Positions 38,751 through 48,488 are shown, counted from the stretch's first letter. The stretch is 64,000 nucleotides of DNA from Methylophilus sp. 42 (GCF_000384155.1 NZ_KB913031.1:1550001-1614000); one strand, 5' to 3'. The notes: generated by a model from the letters alone, not told the origin. Program-made: numbers and translations.

Positions 38751-38777
38751 AAAAAGCACCCCTCGGGGTGCTTTTTT
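38751..38777 (+). terminator. Rho-independent terminator after tRNA-Ser
   Basis: The stem AAAGCACCCC / GGGGTGCTTT with a very short loop is followed by a T-run, 6 bases after the tRNA CCA end. Confidence 0.88.
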
Positions 38778-38803
38778 GTTTTCAGAGGTATTATCTCGCA
38801 GTG

Positions 38804-39103
38804 CTATTTCTTTTTATCGCTTTTAAGCGTTTCCGTGGGGAGTGTCTTTTTGCCGCTAATGCTGACATCTTTTTTCAGGTTAGCTAATGTTGCCTGGCCA
38901 ATGCCTGGGACCTGATCCAATTCATCTACAGATTTAAAACCGCCGCTCTTTTTGCGATATTCAATGATGGCTTGTGCTTTTGCGGGGCCGATGCCATTCA
39001 GGCTTTCTAATTCGGCCTGGCTGGCGGTATTGATATCGACAACGGCATAAGCGGCTGGTAACAGAATGAAATACATTAAATAAGCCAGTATGGTTTGCTT
39101 CAT
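38804..39103 (-). CDS. comEA: ComEA-like helix-hairpin-helix DNA-binding protein
   Basis: The 99-residue protein has an N-terminal signal or anchor segment ([17 protein letters not shown]). Two helix-hairpin-helix motifs follow ([26 protein letters not shown] and [21 protein letters not shown]), and the protein ends in a lysine-rich tail. ComEA-type proteins bind incoming DNA at or outside the inner membrane during natural transformation. The short single-domain form is the usual proteobacterial version. It stands alone downstream of pyrF, separated by a terminator. Confidence 0.85.
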   Translation of the reverse strand: MKQTILAYLMYFILLPAAYAVVDINTASQAELESLNGIGPAKAQAIIEYRKKSGGFKSVDELDQVPGIGQATLANLKKDVSISGKKTLPTETLKSDKKK

Positions 39104-39125
39104 ATATCCTCCGTAGGGTCAAAAA

Positions 39126-39155
39126 TAAAAAACAGGCTCAATGGCCTGTTTTTTA
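39126..39155 (-). terminator. Rho-independent terminator of the lapB-pyrF unit
   Basis: The stem AACAGGC / GCCTGTT with A- and T-tracts on the two sides lies 58 bases downstream of the pyrF stop. Confidence 0.85.
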
Positions 39156-39212
39156 TTGTACTGACTCGCTATAGATACAAATGCACGCGCGGCTCAATAT
39201 TGTTAATTTGTA

Positions 39213-39908
39213 TTAAATATTTTTAATTATCGTGTTTAGCGCAACAAGCGGGTCAGGCGCTTGTGTAATGGGGCGACCAATCACCAGGTAGTGTGCGCCT
39301 AGTGTTAATGCGTGTTCTGGTGTGACGATTCTGGTTTGATCATCCTGGCTTGCGTCGCGTGGGCGAATGCCAGGCGTCACGAGGCAGAAAGCAGCACCTA
39401 AAGCCTCTTTAAGCATCTGCGCCTCTTGTGCCGAGCAGACCACGCCATTCAAACCCGCTTGTTGTGTCATGGTGGCCAGTGCTAGCACATGTTCATTTAA
39501 AGAACGTTGTATGCCCAGGCTATGCAAGGTGGCTTCATCCATGCTGGTTAATACAGTGACGGCAATTAACAGGGGAGCATTGCCGCCAAAGGCTTTGTCT
39601 ATGCCTTCACGTGCCGCTTGCATCATGGGTAAGCCGCCACTGGCATGGACATTTAACATCCAGACGCCAAGGTTGGCCGCTGCCTGACAGGCTTTGGCGA
39701 CAGTATTGGGAATATCGTGGAATTTTAAATCCAGAAAAACATCGTATTCGCGTTTGACCAGTGACTCCACAAACGCCGGACCGGCGGCCGTAAATAACTC
39801 TTTGCCGACTTTGAGTTTGCAGAGTGTTGGGTCCAGGCGGTCGACGAGGGCGGTGGCAGACGCAGCATCTGCGTAGTCCAGGGCGACAATAATTTTGCTA
39901 TCAGTCAT
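39213..39908 (-). CDS. pyrF: Orotidine 5'-phosphate decarboxylase
   Basis: PyrF catalyses the last step of UMP synthesis. The 231-residue protein has the beta-barrel start [20 protein letters not shown], the catalytic Lys-Asp signature [14 protein letters not shown], and the phosphate-binding end LVTPGIRP and [14 protein letters not shown]. It lies 30 bases downstream of lapB on the same strand. Confidence 0.97.
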   Translation of the reverse strand: MTDSKIIVALDYADAASATALVDRLDPTLCKLKVGKELFTAAGPAFVESLVKREYDVFLDLKFHDIPNTVAKACQAAANLGVWMLNVHASGGLPMMQAAREGIDKAFGGNAPLLIAVTVLTSMDEATLHSLGIQRSLNEHVLALATMTQQAGLNGVVCSAQEAQMLKEALGAAFCLVTPGIRPRDASQDDQTRIVTPEHALTLGAHYLVIGRPITQAPDPLVALNTIIKNI

Positions 39909-39938
39909 AGGTGGTGAATGTGTTCCGGTTAATGAAAG

Positions 39939-41168
39939 CTACTTGCGTTTGAGCAGTTTGATATCTCTGATGGTCGCCTCAGTCGGCTCTGGTGGCAGTG
40001 ATTCCCAGGCGTTACAGGCCGGGCATTGCCAGTGATATTGCTTGGCGCGGAAACCGCACTGGTCGCAATAGTATGCGGCGCGGTCACCAATAGCATTGCG
40101 CACGGTCTGTTGCATCAGTTGCAAGTCGTGCTGTTCGTCCTCCAGCATGGCACGCGCTTGCAATAGCTGGTCCAGTGATTTCAGGCTGGGTTTGCGAATC
40201 AACTCATTACGCGCCAGTTTGGCGGCTTTGTCAGCGCCTTCTGCTTGCAGGGTCGCTTCATAGAGTACGGACATCATGCTGCTGATTTGATAGGTTTCCA
40301 GGTATTGATGTAATTGGTTCAGGCCTTCGCTGAGACCTTTGCTTATCTTGTTGGATTCAGCGTCACTTTCGCCATAAAGCAGTGAGTAGCTTTTGAGCAT
40401 TTTTTGCGCCACAAGGCCCAAGTGTTCCGGTGCCTGCATTTCAATGCGCTTCCAGAGCGCGATGGCGTCTGTATGGTGGCCTTGCTGCGCGGCGATGTCA
40501 CCTAGCAACACATTGGCGCGTACACAGTTTTTATTAGCGTCCAGCGCTTGTTCCAGCTGTGTTTTGGCATGTGCCCAATCCTGGCGAATCATGGCATTGG
40601 CAGCCAGTTCACAGTAATATTGTGCGACCTCTTTGCGGTAAGAAATGCCAGAAGAGCGTTCCAACTCTATAGCAATGGCAATGGCTTGTGACCACTCGCG
40701 CTCTTTGACATAGATTTCAAGCAAATGGCGCAAGGCGGCTTGTTCATAGCGAGTATGACGCAAGGTTTTGAAAATCTCTTCAGCGCGGTCATACAAACCG
40801 GCTTTAAAGTAATCCTGTGCGAGCTCGACCTTGATTGAGGTCGATTGCTGCTCGGTCAGCTCATAATTTTCGAGCAAATTCATATGCAGGTGAATAGCGC
40901 GGTCGGTTTCACCGGTGCGGCGGAACAGGCTACCAAGCACAAAGTGCAGTTCGAGGGAGTCTTTGTTGAGATAGAGCGCTTCACTAAACGCATCTACCGC
41001 TTTGTGATACTGGTCTGCAATCAACAGATTGAGGCCTTTAAAATAGGTGGCTGGCAGTGAGGTGGACTCAGCAATCAATTGCTTGATATCGACACGGGCG
41101 GCAATCCAGCCCAGCGTAAAAAACAGCGGCAGAATCAATAGCCACCAATATTCAAATTCAACCAGCAT
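39939..41168 (-). CDS. lapB: Lipopolysaccharide assembly protein B (LapB/YciM)
   Basis: LapB regulates lipopolysaccharide synthesis by controlling LpxC turnover through FtsH. The 409-residue protein has one N-terminal membrane helix (WLLILPLFFTLGWIAARVD) and a series of TPR repeats from residue 45 (YFKGLNLLIADQYHKAVDAF). A C-terminal rubredoxin-type zinc knuckle has CDQCG and CPAC. The usual neighbour lapA is not present; ihfB lies upstream instead. pyrF downstream is the common companion. Confidence 0.95.
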   Translation of the reverse strand: MLVEFEYWWLLILPLFFTLGWIAARVDIKQLIAESTSLPATYFKGLNLLIADQYHKAVDAFSEALYLNKDSLELHFVLGSLFRRTGETDRAIHLHMNLLENYELTEQQSTSIKVELAQDYFKAGLYDRAEEIFKTLRHTRYEQAALRHLLEIYVKEREWSQAIAIAIELERSSGISYRKEVAQYYCELAANAMIRQDWAHAKTQLEQALDANKNCVRANVLLGDIAAQQGHHTDAIALWKRIEMQAPEHLGLVAQKMLKSYSLLYGESDAESNKISKGLSEGLNQLHQYLETYQISSMMSVLYEATLQAEGADKAAKLARNELIRKPSLKSLDQLLQARAMLEDEQHDLQLMQQTVRNAIGDRAAYYCDQCGFRAKQYHWQCPACNAWESLPPEPTEATIRDIKLLKRK

Positions 41169-41245
41169 AGGAAGTCTCTTTTCAGGTCAGGCTTTATTTT
41201 ACCCAAGCAGTGGTCGATGCGCTATGAATAGCGTTGATCACAGGT

Positions 41246-41277
41246 AAAAAAAACGGTATCCGAAGATACCGTTTTTT
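41246..41277 (-). terminator. Rho-independent terminator after ihfB
   Basis: The stem AACGGTATC / GATACCGTT with loop CGAA has A/T tracts on both sides and lies about 20 bases after the ihfB stop. It separates ihfB from lapB. Confidence 0.9.
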
Positions 41278-41298
41278 GCTTACTACTTAATCAAAAAA

Positions 41299-41586
41299 TT
41301 AAGATTCGATAGCGTCTACGCGGTCACGCAGCTCTTTACCCGCTTTAAAGTGCGGCACGTACTTGGCCGGAACTTGTACTTTTGTACCAGTTTTCGGGTT
41401 ACGTCCCAGACGAGGCGGGCGGTAGTTGAGGCTAAAGCTGCCAAAACCGCGTATTTCGATACGCTCACCCGTCGCCAGGTTTTCCGTCATCGCATCGAGG
41501 ATGGTTTTGACGGATAACTCGGCATCTTTAAGCACTAATTGCGGAAAGCGCTGGGCAAGCAAGTCTATCAGTTCAGATCTTGTCAT
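41299..41586 (-). CDS. ihfB: Integration host factor subunit beta
   Basis: IHF bends DNA at specific sites in recombination and transcription. The 95-residue protein shows [37 protein letters not shown] (the beta-arm with the DNA-intercalating proline) and [15 protein letters not shown]. The rpsA-ihfB order and the sequence mark it as the beta subunit. It is 14 bases downstream of rpsA and likely shares its transcript. IHF may be used by the integrase of the downstream element. Confidence 0.97.
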   Translation of the reverse strand: MTRSELIDLLAQRFPQLVLKDAELSVKTILDAMTENLATGERIEIRGFGSFSLNYRPPRLGRNPKTGTKVQVPAKYVPHFKAGKELRDRVDAIES

Positions 41587-41600
41587 GATCTAAAACCTTC

Positions 41601-43097
41601 TTACTTTTTGCTGTCCAGCTTGGCTTTCAACAAAGCACCCAAGTTGGTTGTGCCAGCAGAAGCTTCGTCGATCATTACATCGTCAGCTTTTGCTTTCTTG
41701 GCTTTTGGTTTGCCAGATTTGTCGTCACCAATCGGAGCGCTGTTGCCGCTAGGATCTTCGGTCAATTGTTTCACGCCCAGAGAGATACGCTCTTTCTCAA
41801 CGTCAATGCCCAGGATAACTGCTTGCAGCTCGTCACCCTTTTTGAAGTTGCGGATCGCTTCTTCACCGGACTGTGTCCAGGACAGGTCAGACAAGTGAAC
41901 CAAGCCATCGATGCCGCCTGGCAGACCGATAAATACGCCAAAGTCAGTAATAGACTTGATTTGGCCAGATACTTTGTCGCCTTTAGCGTGCGTTGCAGCG
42001 AAATCATCCCATGGGTTTGGTTTGCACTGTTTCATACCCAGTGACAAACGACGACGGTCTTCGTCGATTTCCAGGATCATGACTTCAACTTCGTCGCCCA
42101 ATTGAGCGATTTTGCCCGGGTGGATGTTCTTGTTAGTCCAGTCCATCTCAGACACGTGTACCAAACCTTCGATGCCTGGTTCCACTTCAACAAACGCGCC
42201 GTAGTCGGTCAGGTTAGATACTTTACCGAACAGGCGTGTGCCTACTGGGTAACGGCGGCTCAATGCCACCCATGGATCGTCGCCCAATTGTTTGATGCCC
42301 AGAGAAACACGGTTTTTCTCTTGGTCGAATTTCAGGATCTTGGCTTCAACTTCTTCACCAACGGTCAGCACTTCAGATGGGTGCTTCACACGGCGCCATG
42401 CCAGGTCAGTGATGTGCAACAGGCCATCGATACCACCCAGATCCACGAACGCGCCGTAGTCGGTGATGTTTTTAACGATACCTTTGATCACTGCGCCTTC
42501 AGTCAGGCTGCCCAACAGTGCTTCACGGTCGGCACCCAGGGTGTCTTCCATCACTGCGCGGCGGGAAACCACGATGTTGTTACGCTTACGGTCCAGTTTG
42601 ATGACTTTGAAGTCCCACTCTTTGTTTTCGTAAGGAGTAGTATCTTTTACTGGACGAATGTCTACCAGTGAACCTGGCAAGAATGCCATGATGCCGCTGA
42701 CAGAAACACGCAGACCGCCTTTAACACGGCTGCTGACAAAACCTTTGACCACGCGGCCTTCGTTCATGGCTTCTTCCAGATCCAGCCATGCTTGCATTTT
42801 CTTCGCTTTTTCGCGAGACAGTTGTGTAGAACCAAAACCATCTTCCAGCTTTTCGATCGCTACTTTAACGAAGTCGCCAACGGCAACTTCCAGCTCGCCT
42901 TGAGCATTTTTAAATTCGCTAGCGTTGATCACGCTCTCGGATTTCAGGCCAGCGTTAACGATAACGAAATCATTGTCTACAGAAACTACTTCGGCGGTGA
43001 TCACTTCACCTGCGCGCATTTCCTGGCGAGCCAGGCTTTCTTCGAAGAGGGCTGCAAAAGATTCCATGGAAGAGGATGTATTAGAAATAGAAGCCAT
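41601..43097 (-). CDS. rpsA: 30S ribosomal protein S1 with five S1 domains
   Basis: S1 helps 30S subunits capture mRNA. Five S1/OB domains are visible, beginning at [55 protein letters not shown] and [16 protein letters not shown]. The sixth domain typical of proteobacterial S1 (about 557 residues) is absent. After [12 protein letters not shown] the protein continues with a lysine/alanine-rich tail and ends [15 protein letters not shown], giving 498 residues. The frame is open and no frameshift is apparent. I chose the ATG at 43097; a TTG at 43112 and an ATG at 43067 are alternatives. No clear ribosome site is seen, as is common for rpsA. Confidence 0.95.
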   Translation of the reverse strand: MASISNTSSSMESFAALFEESLARQEMRAGEVITAEVVSVDNDFVIVNAGLKSESVINASEFKNAQGELEVAVGDFVKVAIEKLEDGFGSTQLSREKAKKMQAWLDLEEAMNEGRVVKGFVSSRVKGGLRVSVSGIMAFLPGSLVDIRPVKDTTPYENKEWDFKVIKLDRKRNNIVVSRRAVMEDTLGADREALLGSLTEGAVIKGIVKNITDYGAFVDLGGIDGLLHITDLAWRRVKHPSEVLTVGEEVEAKILKFDQEKNRVSLGIKQLGDDPWVALSRRYPVGTRLFGKVSNLTDYGAFVEVEPGIEGLVHVSEMDWTNKNIHPGKIAQLGDEVEVMILEIDEDRRRLSLGMKQCKPNPWDDFAATHAKGDKVSGQIKSITDFGVFIGLPGGIDGLVHLSDLSWTQSGEEAIRNFKKGDELQAVILGIDVEKERISLGVKQLTEDPSGNSAPIGDDKSGKPKAKKAKADDVMIDEASAGTTNLGALLKAKLDSKK

Positions 43098-43274
43098 TAA
43101 AAAATTGTCCAATTTTTACTCGCATGAACGACAGACATCCTTCAGCGAGCCACTGTCACGCAGGTGCGCAAACAATGGAAAAGGTTAAAAAATATTGCCC
43201 AAGCATGACTTGAGCAATCCGAATCCAAAACTATACACAAAAAAATTATTGAGTTCAATGACTTATGCGGTTTT

Positions 43275-43952
43275 TTATGCTGTTTGGCTGGCTTTTTTAA
43301 AGGCTTCGATAATGATGTTCACGGCTTGTTCGATATTCTTGTCTGTTGTATCAAGCAAAATGGCATCTGGCAATTGTTTCAACGGGGCGGCAGCGCGCTG
43401 GCTATCGCGTAAGTCGCGCTGTTGCAAATCTTCCAGAATAAGTGCGTAGTCGGCAGTTTCACCGCGTTGCAGTAATTGCTCATAACGGCGTTTGGCGCGC
43501 GTTTCGACGGCCGCGGTCAGGAAAATTTTCAACCCGGCATCCGGGAAAATCACCGAGCCAATGTCGCGGCCATCGCCTACCAGCCCCGGCGCTTGCCTGA
43601 AGTTACGCTGTGTTTGCAGCAGGGCGGTGCGTACGTCTGGATGCACGGCCACTTCAGACGCGCCTTTGCCCATTTGCTCGGTGCGGATATGGGCGCTGAC
43701 TTGTTCGCCATTCAAATAGGCTTCACCGTTCTCGAACCTGATATCCAACTTGCCAGCAATCGCCGCCAGCTTACTGGCATCAGACCAGGCGACGTTGTGT
43801 TGATAGGCCGCATAAGCCAGCAGCCGGTAAATGGCCCCGGAATCCAGGTAGTGGAAGCCAAAATGCTTGGCCACGCGCTCGGCGACGCTGCCTTTACCAG
43901 AAGCGGAGGGGCCATCAATAGCGATGACTGGAGGAAGAGAGATATTCGTCAT
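43275..43952 (-). CDS. cmk: Cytidylate kinase
   Basis: Cmk phosphorylates CMP and dCMP. The 225-residue protein has the P-loop VIAIDGPSASGKGSVAERVA, the FHYLDSGAIYRLLA substrate region, and the GRDIGSVIFPDA and LTAAVETRAKRRYEQL segments. cmk upstream of rpsA is the conserved proteobacterial order. Confidence 0.97.
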   Translation of the reverse strand: MTNISLPPVIAIDGPSASGKGSVAERVAKHFGFHYLDSGAIYRLLAYAAYQHNVAWSDASKLAAIAGKLDIRFENGEAYLNGEQVSAHIRTEQMGKGASEVAVHPDVRTALLQTQRNFRQAPGLVGDGRDIGSVIFPDAGLKIFLTAAVETRAKRRYEQLLQRGETADYALILEDLQQRDLRDSQRAAAPLKQLPDAILLDTTDKNIEQAVNIIIEAFKKASQTA

Positions 43953-44043
43953 AAATTTTACTTATCAAATGCTTTTAAACAATGAATTGGATTTTGATTT
44001 TACGCTTTTGTAACATGTAACCATTGTATTCAAGGAGCCTACC

Positions 44044-44268
44044 ATGATTAAAACCGCCTCATTCGCCATGCTGCATTTCAGCGTTGCCTTTACCGTTGCC
44101 TATCTGCTGACTGGCAGCATGCTAGTGGGAGGGCTCATGGCACTGGTGGAGCCAGCTTGTAATACCGTCGTGTTTTATTTTCACGAGCGTGCCTGGCAGC
44201 GTCACCAGCATGGCCATGATGTTACACCGGCAGAGCCGGATGAGCATGAGTGGGCGTATGCGGCTTGA
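44044..44268 (+). CDS. DUF2061 small membrane protein
   Basis: The 74-residue protein has two membrane segments (FAMLHFSVAFTVAYLLTGSM and LVGGLMALVEPACNTVVFYF) followed by HERAWQR, the DUF2061 pattern; the function is unknown. The histidine-rich tail may bind metal. The gene is inserted on the opposite strand between cmk and aroA, with a CAAGGAG ribosome site 5 bases upstream. Confidence 0.8.
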   Translation: MIKTASFAMLHFSVAFTVAYLLTGSMLVGGLMALVEPACNTVVFYFHERAWQRHQHGHDVTPAEPDEHEWAYAA

Positions 44269-44273
44269 GCAGC

Positions 44274-45554
44274 TTAACGCGCAATACTGGCAAATACTTT
44301 AAAGTATTCTGGAAACGTCTTGCCCACGCACTTTGGATCATTAATGGTAATCGGCACACCAGCCAGACTGATCAGTGAAAAACACATAGCCATGCGGTGA
44401 TCATCGTAGGTATCGATCACTGCATTCGGCGTCAGTTGTGCCGGTGGCGTGACTTGAATGTAATCAGCGCCTTCCACGACAGTGGCGCCTACTTTGCGTA
44501 ATTCTGTGGCCATGGCAGCAATACGGTCTGTTTCCTTGACGCGCCAGCTGGCGATATTGCGTAAAGTAGTTGTACCTTGGGCAAACATCGCCATTACACC
44601 CAATGTCATGGCAGCATCCGGGATATGGTTACAATCGAGGTCAATCGCTTTTAATGAGGGTGTTTTTTCGGCGCGCACATGGTTTTCGCCGTAGCTGATA
44701 CGGCCGCCCATCAGGTTAGCGGCTTCTGCAAAGCGGATGTCGCCCTGGATACTCTGCTCGCCAACGCCGTTAACGGTGACATCGCCAGCCAAAATGCCTG
44801 CTGCAATAAAGTAAGAGGCGCTTGAAGCATCGCCTTCAACATAAATCTCGCCCGGAGATTGATAACGCGCCGCTGCCGGAATATGAAAACGCTCCCAGCC
44901 ATCACGTTGCACGGTGACACCAAAACGCTGCATCAGGTTAAGCGTGATTTCAATATAAGGTTTTGAAATCAGCTCGCCGACGACCTCAATGCTGGCCGCT
45001 TGACCAGTTAATGGCAGTGCCATCAGTAACGCGGTTAGAAATTGGCTGGATACATCGCCGCGGATTTTGATCGCCTGGCTGACATCCAGCTTGGCAGGGG
45101 AAATCTGCAGGGGAGGGTAGCCCTCGTTTGCCAAGTAGGCCACTTGGGCACCGGCTTGCTTTAATGCATCGACCAGATCGCCGATCGGGCGTTCGTGCAT
45201 GCGCGCAATGCCGTGCAAGTGATAGTCGCCGCCAGAAAAAGCCAGCGCAGCCGTGAGTGGCCTGAACGCCGTGCCAGCATTACCTAAAAATAGATCTGCC
45301 TGTTTGTTGGGGAAATTGCCGCCACAACCGGTGACTTGCCAGGCATTTTCGCCAATGTTTTCCAGTTTAACGCCTAAAGCCGTTAAGGCTTCCAGCATCC
45401 TGGCCGTGTCGTCTGAGGCCAATAAATCGCGAATGACAGTCACGCCATCAGCAAGTGCTGCCAGCAATAAGGTGCGGTTAGAGATGCTTTTGGAGCCTGG
45501 CAGCGTAATCGCGCCTTGTGCCTGGTGTGCAGCGGGTAAATGCAGTTGTTCCAT
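44274..45554 (-). CDS. aroA: 3-phosphoshikimate 1-carboxyvinyltransferase (EPSP synthase)
   Basis: AroA joins shikimate 3-phosphate and phosphoenolpyruvate in aromatic amino acid synthesis. The 426-residue protein has [48 protein letters not shown] and [10 protein letters not shown], all characteristic. It starts 12 bases after the tyrA stop, so tyrA-aroA form one unit. Convergent with the DUF2061 gene. Confidence 0.97.
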   Translation of the reverse strand: MEQLHLPAAHQAQGAITLPGSKSISNRTLLLAALADGVTVIRDLLASDDTARMLEALTALGVKLENIGENAWQVTGCGGNFPNKQADLFLGNAGTAFRPLTAALAFSGGDYHLHGIARMHERPIGDLVDALKQAGAQVAYLANEGYPPLQISPAKLDVSQAIKIRGDVSSQFLTALLMALPLTGQAASIEVVGELISKPYIEITLNLMQRFGVTVQRDGWERFHIPAAARYQSPGEIYVEGDASSASYFIAAGILAGDVTVNGVGEQSIQGDIRFAEAANLMGGRISYGENHVRAEKTPSLKAIDLDCNHIPDAAMTLGVMAMFAQGTTTLRNIASWRVKETDRIAAMATELRKVGATVVEGADYIQVTPPAQLTPNAVIDTYDDHRMAMCFSLISLAGVPITINDPKCVGKTFPEYFKVFASIAR

Positions 45555-45566
45555 AATGTAGACTAA

Positions 45567-46436
45567 TTATTGAGTTTTAGACTTGGCCCAGTCGTTGCGC
45601 GCACGGCTAGCATGATCAAACAGGGCTTGTAGCGCATTGCCGTTACCTTGCTCCAGCAAGCTGGTCATCTCGCTAAGTGCTTGCTGGTAAGCGTTCAGTT
45701 CGCGTAATAATGCGTCTTTGTTGGCCAGTGCAATATCGCGCCACATTTCAGGATGACTGCCCGCAATGCGTGTAAAGTCACGGAAACCACTGGCAGCAAA
45801 TTTAAACAGTAATTCGGCGTTATCGCGTTTGGCCAGATCCTCTACCAAGGCGAACGCCAATAAATGCGGCAAATGGCTGACTGCGGCAAACACACTATCG
45901 TGTTCCTGCGCAGTCATGCTCGAAACGATGGCGCCACATTGTTGCCACAGCGTGGTCACTTTGGCGAGCGCGTCAGCATCTGTGTCTGCATTGGGTGTCA
46001 GAATGACGTTTTTGCCGATATATAAATCTGCCATTGCGGCTGATGGGCCACTCTTTTCAGCGCCGGCAATGGGGTGGCCGCCGACAAACTGGCCGACTTT
46101 ATCGCCTAACTCAGCCTTCGCATAAGCCATGACGTCGGATTTTGTACTGCCTGCATCTGTAATGACAGTGGTATCACTTAAATGTGGATAAATGGCACGC
46201 AAAATAAGCGGTGTTTGTGCAACTGGCGTTGCAAGCAATACCAGGTCGGCACCTTGTAACGCCTTGCCGATATCGGTTTCTACCGTGTCAATCAAGCCAA
46301 GTTGAAGCGCCTCTTGTAAACTCTGGCCAGAACGACCGACGCCGGTGATTTGTGGTGAGTGGGGCTGTTTTTTCAGCGCAAGTGCCACTGAGCCCCCGAT
46401 CAAACCTACCCCGAAAATCACAATTTTTTTGAACAT
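45567..46436 (-). CDS. tyrA: Prephenate (arogenate) dehydrogenase TyrA
   Basis: TyrA makes 4-hydroxyphenylpyruvate (or tyrosine from arogenate). The NAD(P)-binding start is MFKKIVIFGVGLIGGSVALAL, followed by DLVLLATPVAQTP, VITDAGSTKSDV and VGGHPIAGAEKSG. I chose the ATG at 46436 since the Rossmann motif begins right after it; the ATG at 46457 would add seven atypical residues. The protein is 289 residues, the size of the stand-alone enzyme without a chorismate mutase domain. The ssrA promoter lies divergently upstream. Confidence 0.93.
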   Translation of the reverse strand: MFKKIVIFGVGLIGGSVALALKKQPHSPQITGVGRSGQSLQEALQLGLIDTVETDIGKALQGADLVLLATPVAQTPLILRAIYPHLSDTTVITDAGSTKSDVMAYAKAELGDKVGQFVGGHPIAGAEKSGPSAAMADLYIGKNVILTPNADTDADALAKVTTLWQQCGAIVSSMTAQEHDSVFAAVSHLPHLLAFALVEDLAKRDNAELLFKFAASGFRDFTRIAGSHPEMWRDIALANKDALLRELNAYQQALSEMTSLLEQGNGNALQALFDHASRARNDWAKSKTQ

Positions 46437-46474
46437 AAACGAATTGTACCATGTCATATAAATGCGCTCGAAGT

Positions 46475-46503
46475 TTGGTTCACCAGCTTTTCAAGCGTAT
46501 AAT
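46475..46503 (+). promoter_or_regulatory. Sigma-70 promoter of ssrA
   Basis: TTGGTT (46475-46480) and TATAAT (46498-46503) are separated by exactly 17 bases and end 14 bases before the tmRNA 5' end. Confidence 0.85.
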
Positions 46504-46517
46504 CCCAAGATTGCATT

Positions 46518-46882
46518 GGGGCTGACCCGGTTTCGACGTGGGTTGCAAAGCAGTGCAGGGCATACCGAGGATTCAGGTTCCCTCGTAAATCCATCTGAAC
46601 AAGTATAGTCGCAAACGACGAAACTTACGCTTTAGCCGCTTAATCCCGGCTGAACGCTGCACCGAAGAGCTTCTCGGTCGGGCTGGGTAACCGGCAGCAG
46701 CGTCATTTAGAGAAGATCGTGGTGTATTGGGTTACTTAATACATCATTAAATCCAAGGTGACTCGCTTTACAGTTGCTTGCTCGTTGGTGAGTGTACGGT
46801 TAAATTAAACAACACAGCTAAGTATGTAGAACTGTCTGTGGAGGGCTTGCGGACGGGGGTTCGATTCCCCCCAGCTCCACCA
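46518..46882 (+). ncRNA. ssrA: Transfer-messenger RNA (tmRNA)
   Basis: The 5' end GGGGCTGACCCGGTTTCGAC and the 3' end GGTTCGATTCCCCCCAGCTCCACCA form the alanine-tRNA-like domain with encoded CCA. The tag reading frame at 46611-46643 reads ANDETYALAA then TAA, the typical betaproteobacterial tag. tmRNA rescues stalled ribosomes. The gene is intact although a mobile element is inserted directly after it, as expected when the integrase regenerates the 3' end. Confidence 0.98.
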
Positions 46883-46890
46883 ATTACCAA
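46853..46890 (+). other. Probable left attachment site (attL) at the 3' end of ssrA
   Basis: The T-arm and acceptor end of ssrA is a standard target of tyrosine integrases, and an integrase gene starts 167 bases downstream in the same orientation. The core cannot be delimited because no second copy of the ssrA 3' end is present in the window; the right end lies beyond 64000. Coordinates are an estimate. Confidence 0.6.
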
Positions 46891-46916
46891 TTCAATGAAA
46901 TACCAGAACCTCTCAT

Positions 46917-46948
46917 AAACCCGCTTAAACGCGGGTTTCTTCTTTTTT
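46917..46948 (+). terminator. Rho-independent terminator after ssrA
   Basis: The stem AAACCCGC / GCGGGTTT with loop TTAAAC is followed by TCTTCTTTTTT. Being beyond the presumed attachment core, it is probably supplied by the element. Confidence 0.85.
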
Positions 46949-46950
46949 AT

Positions 46951-47044
46951 TCCTATCAGGTCCTATCAGGTGATTCATTGACATACCACAATAAACTGGG
47001 GTAACTTATGGGGTAACAACACAAACTCAAACCTGAGATACCCC
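46951..47044 (+). repeat. Short repeats before the integrase gene (candidate arm sites or operator)
   Basis: TCCTATCAGG occurs twice in tandem (46951-46970). GGGGTAAC occurs twice 12 bases apart (46998-47005 and 47010-47017), and TACCCC, its inverse core, ends the region (47039-47044). Such repeats next to an integrase gene are candidate arm-type integrase sites or autoregulatory operators. Confidence 0.5.
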
Positions 47045-47048
47045 AAAT

Positions 47049-48287
47049 ATGGCACTTTCTGACATTACTCTGAAGGCGAAAACGCACAAAGATGAAAGCG
47101 GTAAAGTGCGCACTGCACCTTATAAGCTATACGACGAATTAGGTTTATTCGTTTTAGTTTCAGCGAATGGCGGTAAATGGTGGCGGTTCAAATATCGTTT
47201 TGCTGGTAAAGAGAAGTTATTAGCTTTGGGAACATATCCGGAAGTTAGCCTTGCAGATGCCCGGGCAAGGCGTGACGATGCTAGAAAGCTGCTGGCACAA
47301 AAGCCACCAGTAGATCCTGGCGAAGTGAAGAAGTCACAAAAGCAGGCTATCCAGGCAAAGCATGAGAATACTTTTGAAGCTGTTTCCCGTGAATGGGCTG
47401 AAAGTTACTTCAAAAATAAGTCAGCCTCGCATAAAGAAAAAACTATCAGACGCCTTGAGATTTATGTTTTCCCTTGGCTAGGTAACAAACCGACAGCAGA
47501 CATTACTGCTCCTGAAGTTCTGCAGGTAATCAAGCGCCCACAGAATCAAAACAAATTAGAAACTGCACATAGAGCATTGCAAGCAGTTGGGCAGGTTATG
47601 CGTTACGCCGTGCAGAATGGTAAGGCTGAGCGAGACGTTACTTCTGATCTACGTGGAGCACTACCTACGCCTGAAGTTAAACACATGGCGTCATTTGTTG
47701 AGCCACAGCAAGTATCTGAATTATTACGTGCAATTGATGGTTTTCAGGGAACGTTCACCGTTGAGTGCGCCTTACGCCTTGCTCCCTTAGTATTTACCCG
47801 CCCAAGCGAGCTGCGCCGTGCAAAATGGGTTGATATCGATCTAGATGCGGGGCAATGGTCCTATCGCGTAACAAAAACGAAGACCGATCACATCGTACCG
47901 TTATCAACACAAGCAATTGAAATACTCAAACAGCTATATCCATTAAGCGGTCACGGCGAGTTTGTGTTCATGGGTGGCCATGACCCTAAAAAAGCAATGA
48001 GTGAGGCAGCAATTAACGCAGCATTACAGCGCATGGGATACGACACGCAAACACAAATTACCGGTCACGGTTTTAGAGCAATGGCACGAACCCTTTTACA
48101 TGAACGCCTGGGCATAGATCCTGTAATTATTGAACATCAGCTGGCGCACAAAGTACCAGATGCTTTAGGGAAAGCCTACAACCGCACGAAGTTCTTAGAT
48201 CAACGTAAAGAAATGATGCAAACATGGGCTGATTATCTTGACGAGTTGAAAACTGGGGCCAAAGTCCTACCATTTAAGCAGGCTTAA
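47049..48287 (+). CDS. int: P4-type tyrosine integrase
   Basis: This site-specific recombinase inserts and excises the element at ssrA. The 412-residue protein has the N-terminal DUF4102 arm-binding domain (ALSDITLKAKTHKDESGKVR, then GTYPEVSLADARARRDDARKLL), a core-binding domain around residues 100-195, and the catalytic domain. Its catalytic residues are Arg in RPSELRRAKW, His-x-x-Arg in GHGFRAMA, His in HQLAHKVPD and the tyrosine in KAYNRTKF. All catalytic residues are present. It lies immediately inside the element, reading away from ssrA. Confidence 0.96.
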   Translation: MALSDITLKAKTHKDESGKVRTAPYKLYDELGLFVLVSANGGKWWRFKYRFAGKEKLLALGTYPEVSLADARARRDDARKLLAQKPPVDPGEVKKSQKQAIQAKHENTFEAVSREWAESYFKNKSASHKEKTIRRLEIYVFPWLGNKPTADITAPEVLQVIKRPQNQNKLETAHRALQAVGQVMRYAVQNGKAERDVTSDLRGALPTPEVKHMASFVEPQQVSELLRAIDGFQGTFTVECALRLAPLVFTRPSELRRAKWVDIDLDAGQWSYRVTKTKTDHIVPLSTQAIEILKQLYPLSGHGEFVFMGGHDPKKAMSEAAINAALQRMGYDTQTQITGHGFRAMARTLLHERLGIDPVIIEHQLAHKVPDALGKAYNRTKFLDQRKEMMQTWADYLDELKTGAKVLPFKQA

Positions 48288-48302
48288 CAGCGGAGGGGTT
48301 TG

Positions 48303-48488
48303 TTAAATGATTGAGGGGAAAGGCAGGGCGACAATACTGGCAATGATAAAAGCGAAGGTATTAAGCACCAGCCATCGGGTAAATCTTGGTAGCTGGATGT
48401 CGTGGTTTTCCAGCAATCGTTCACCCCATTTTAAAGCGAGATAATAAGCAATTAGAGAGATAATAATACCGGCAATTAACATATACAT
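48303..48488 (-). CDS. Small membrane protein, unknown
   Basis: A 61-residue protein with two membrane segments (MLIAGIIISLIAYYLALKW and WLVLNTFAFIIASIVALPF) separated by a charged loop. It is convergent with the integrase gene and divergent from the next operon, with an AT-rich TATA-containing stretch upstream. No ribosome site is clear and no family is recognised, so the gene is plausible but unproven. Confidence 0.5.
   Translation of the reverse strand: MYMLIAGIIISLIAYYLALKWGERLLENHDIQLPRFTRWLVLNTFAFIIASIVALPFPSII

Noticed and set aside
41601..43097. A frameshift explaining the missing sixth S1 domain
   Set aside because: The end of the frame is followed after 14 bases by ihfB, leaving no room for a shifted remainder; the short form appears genuine.
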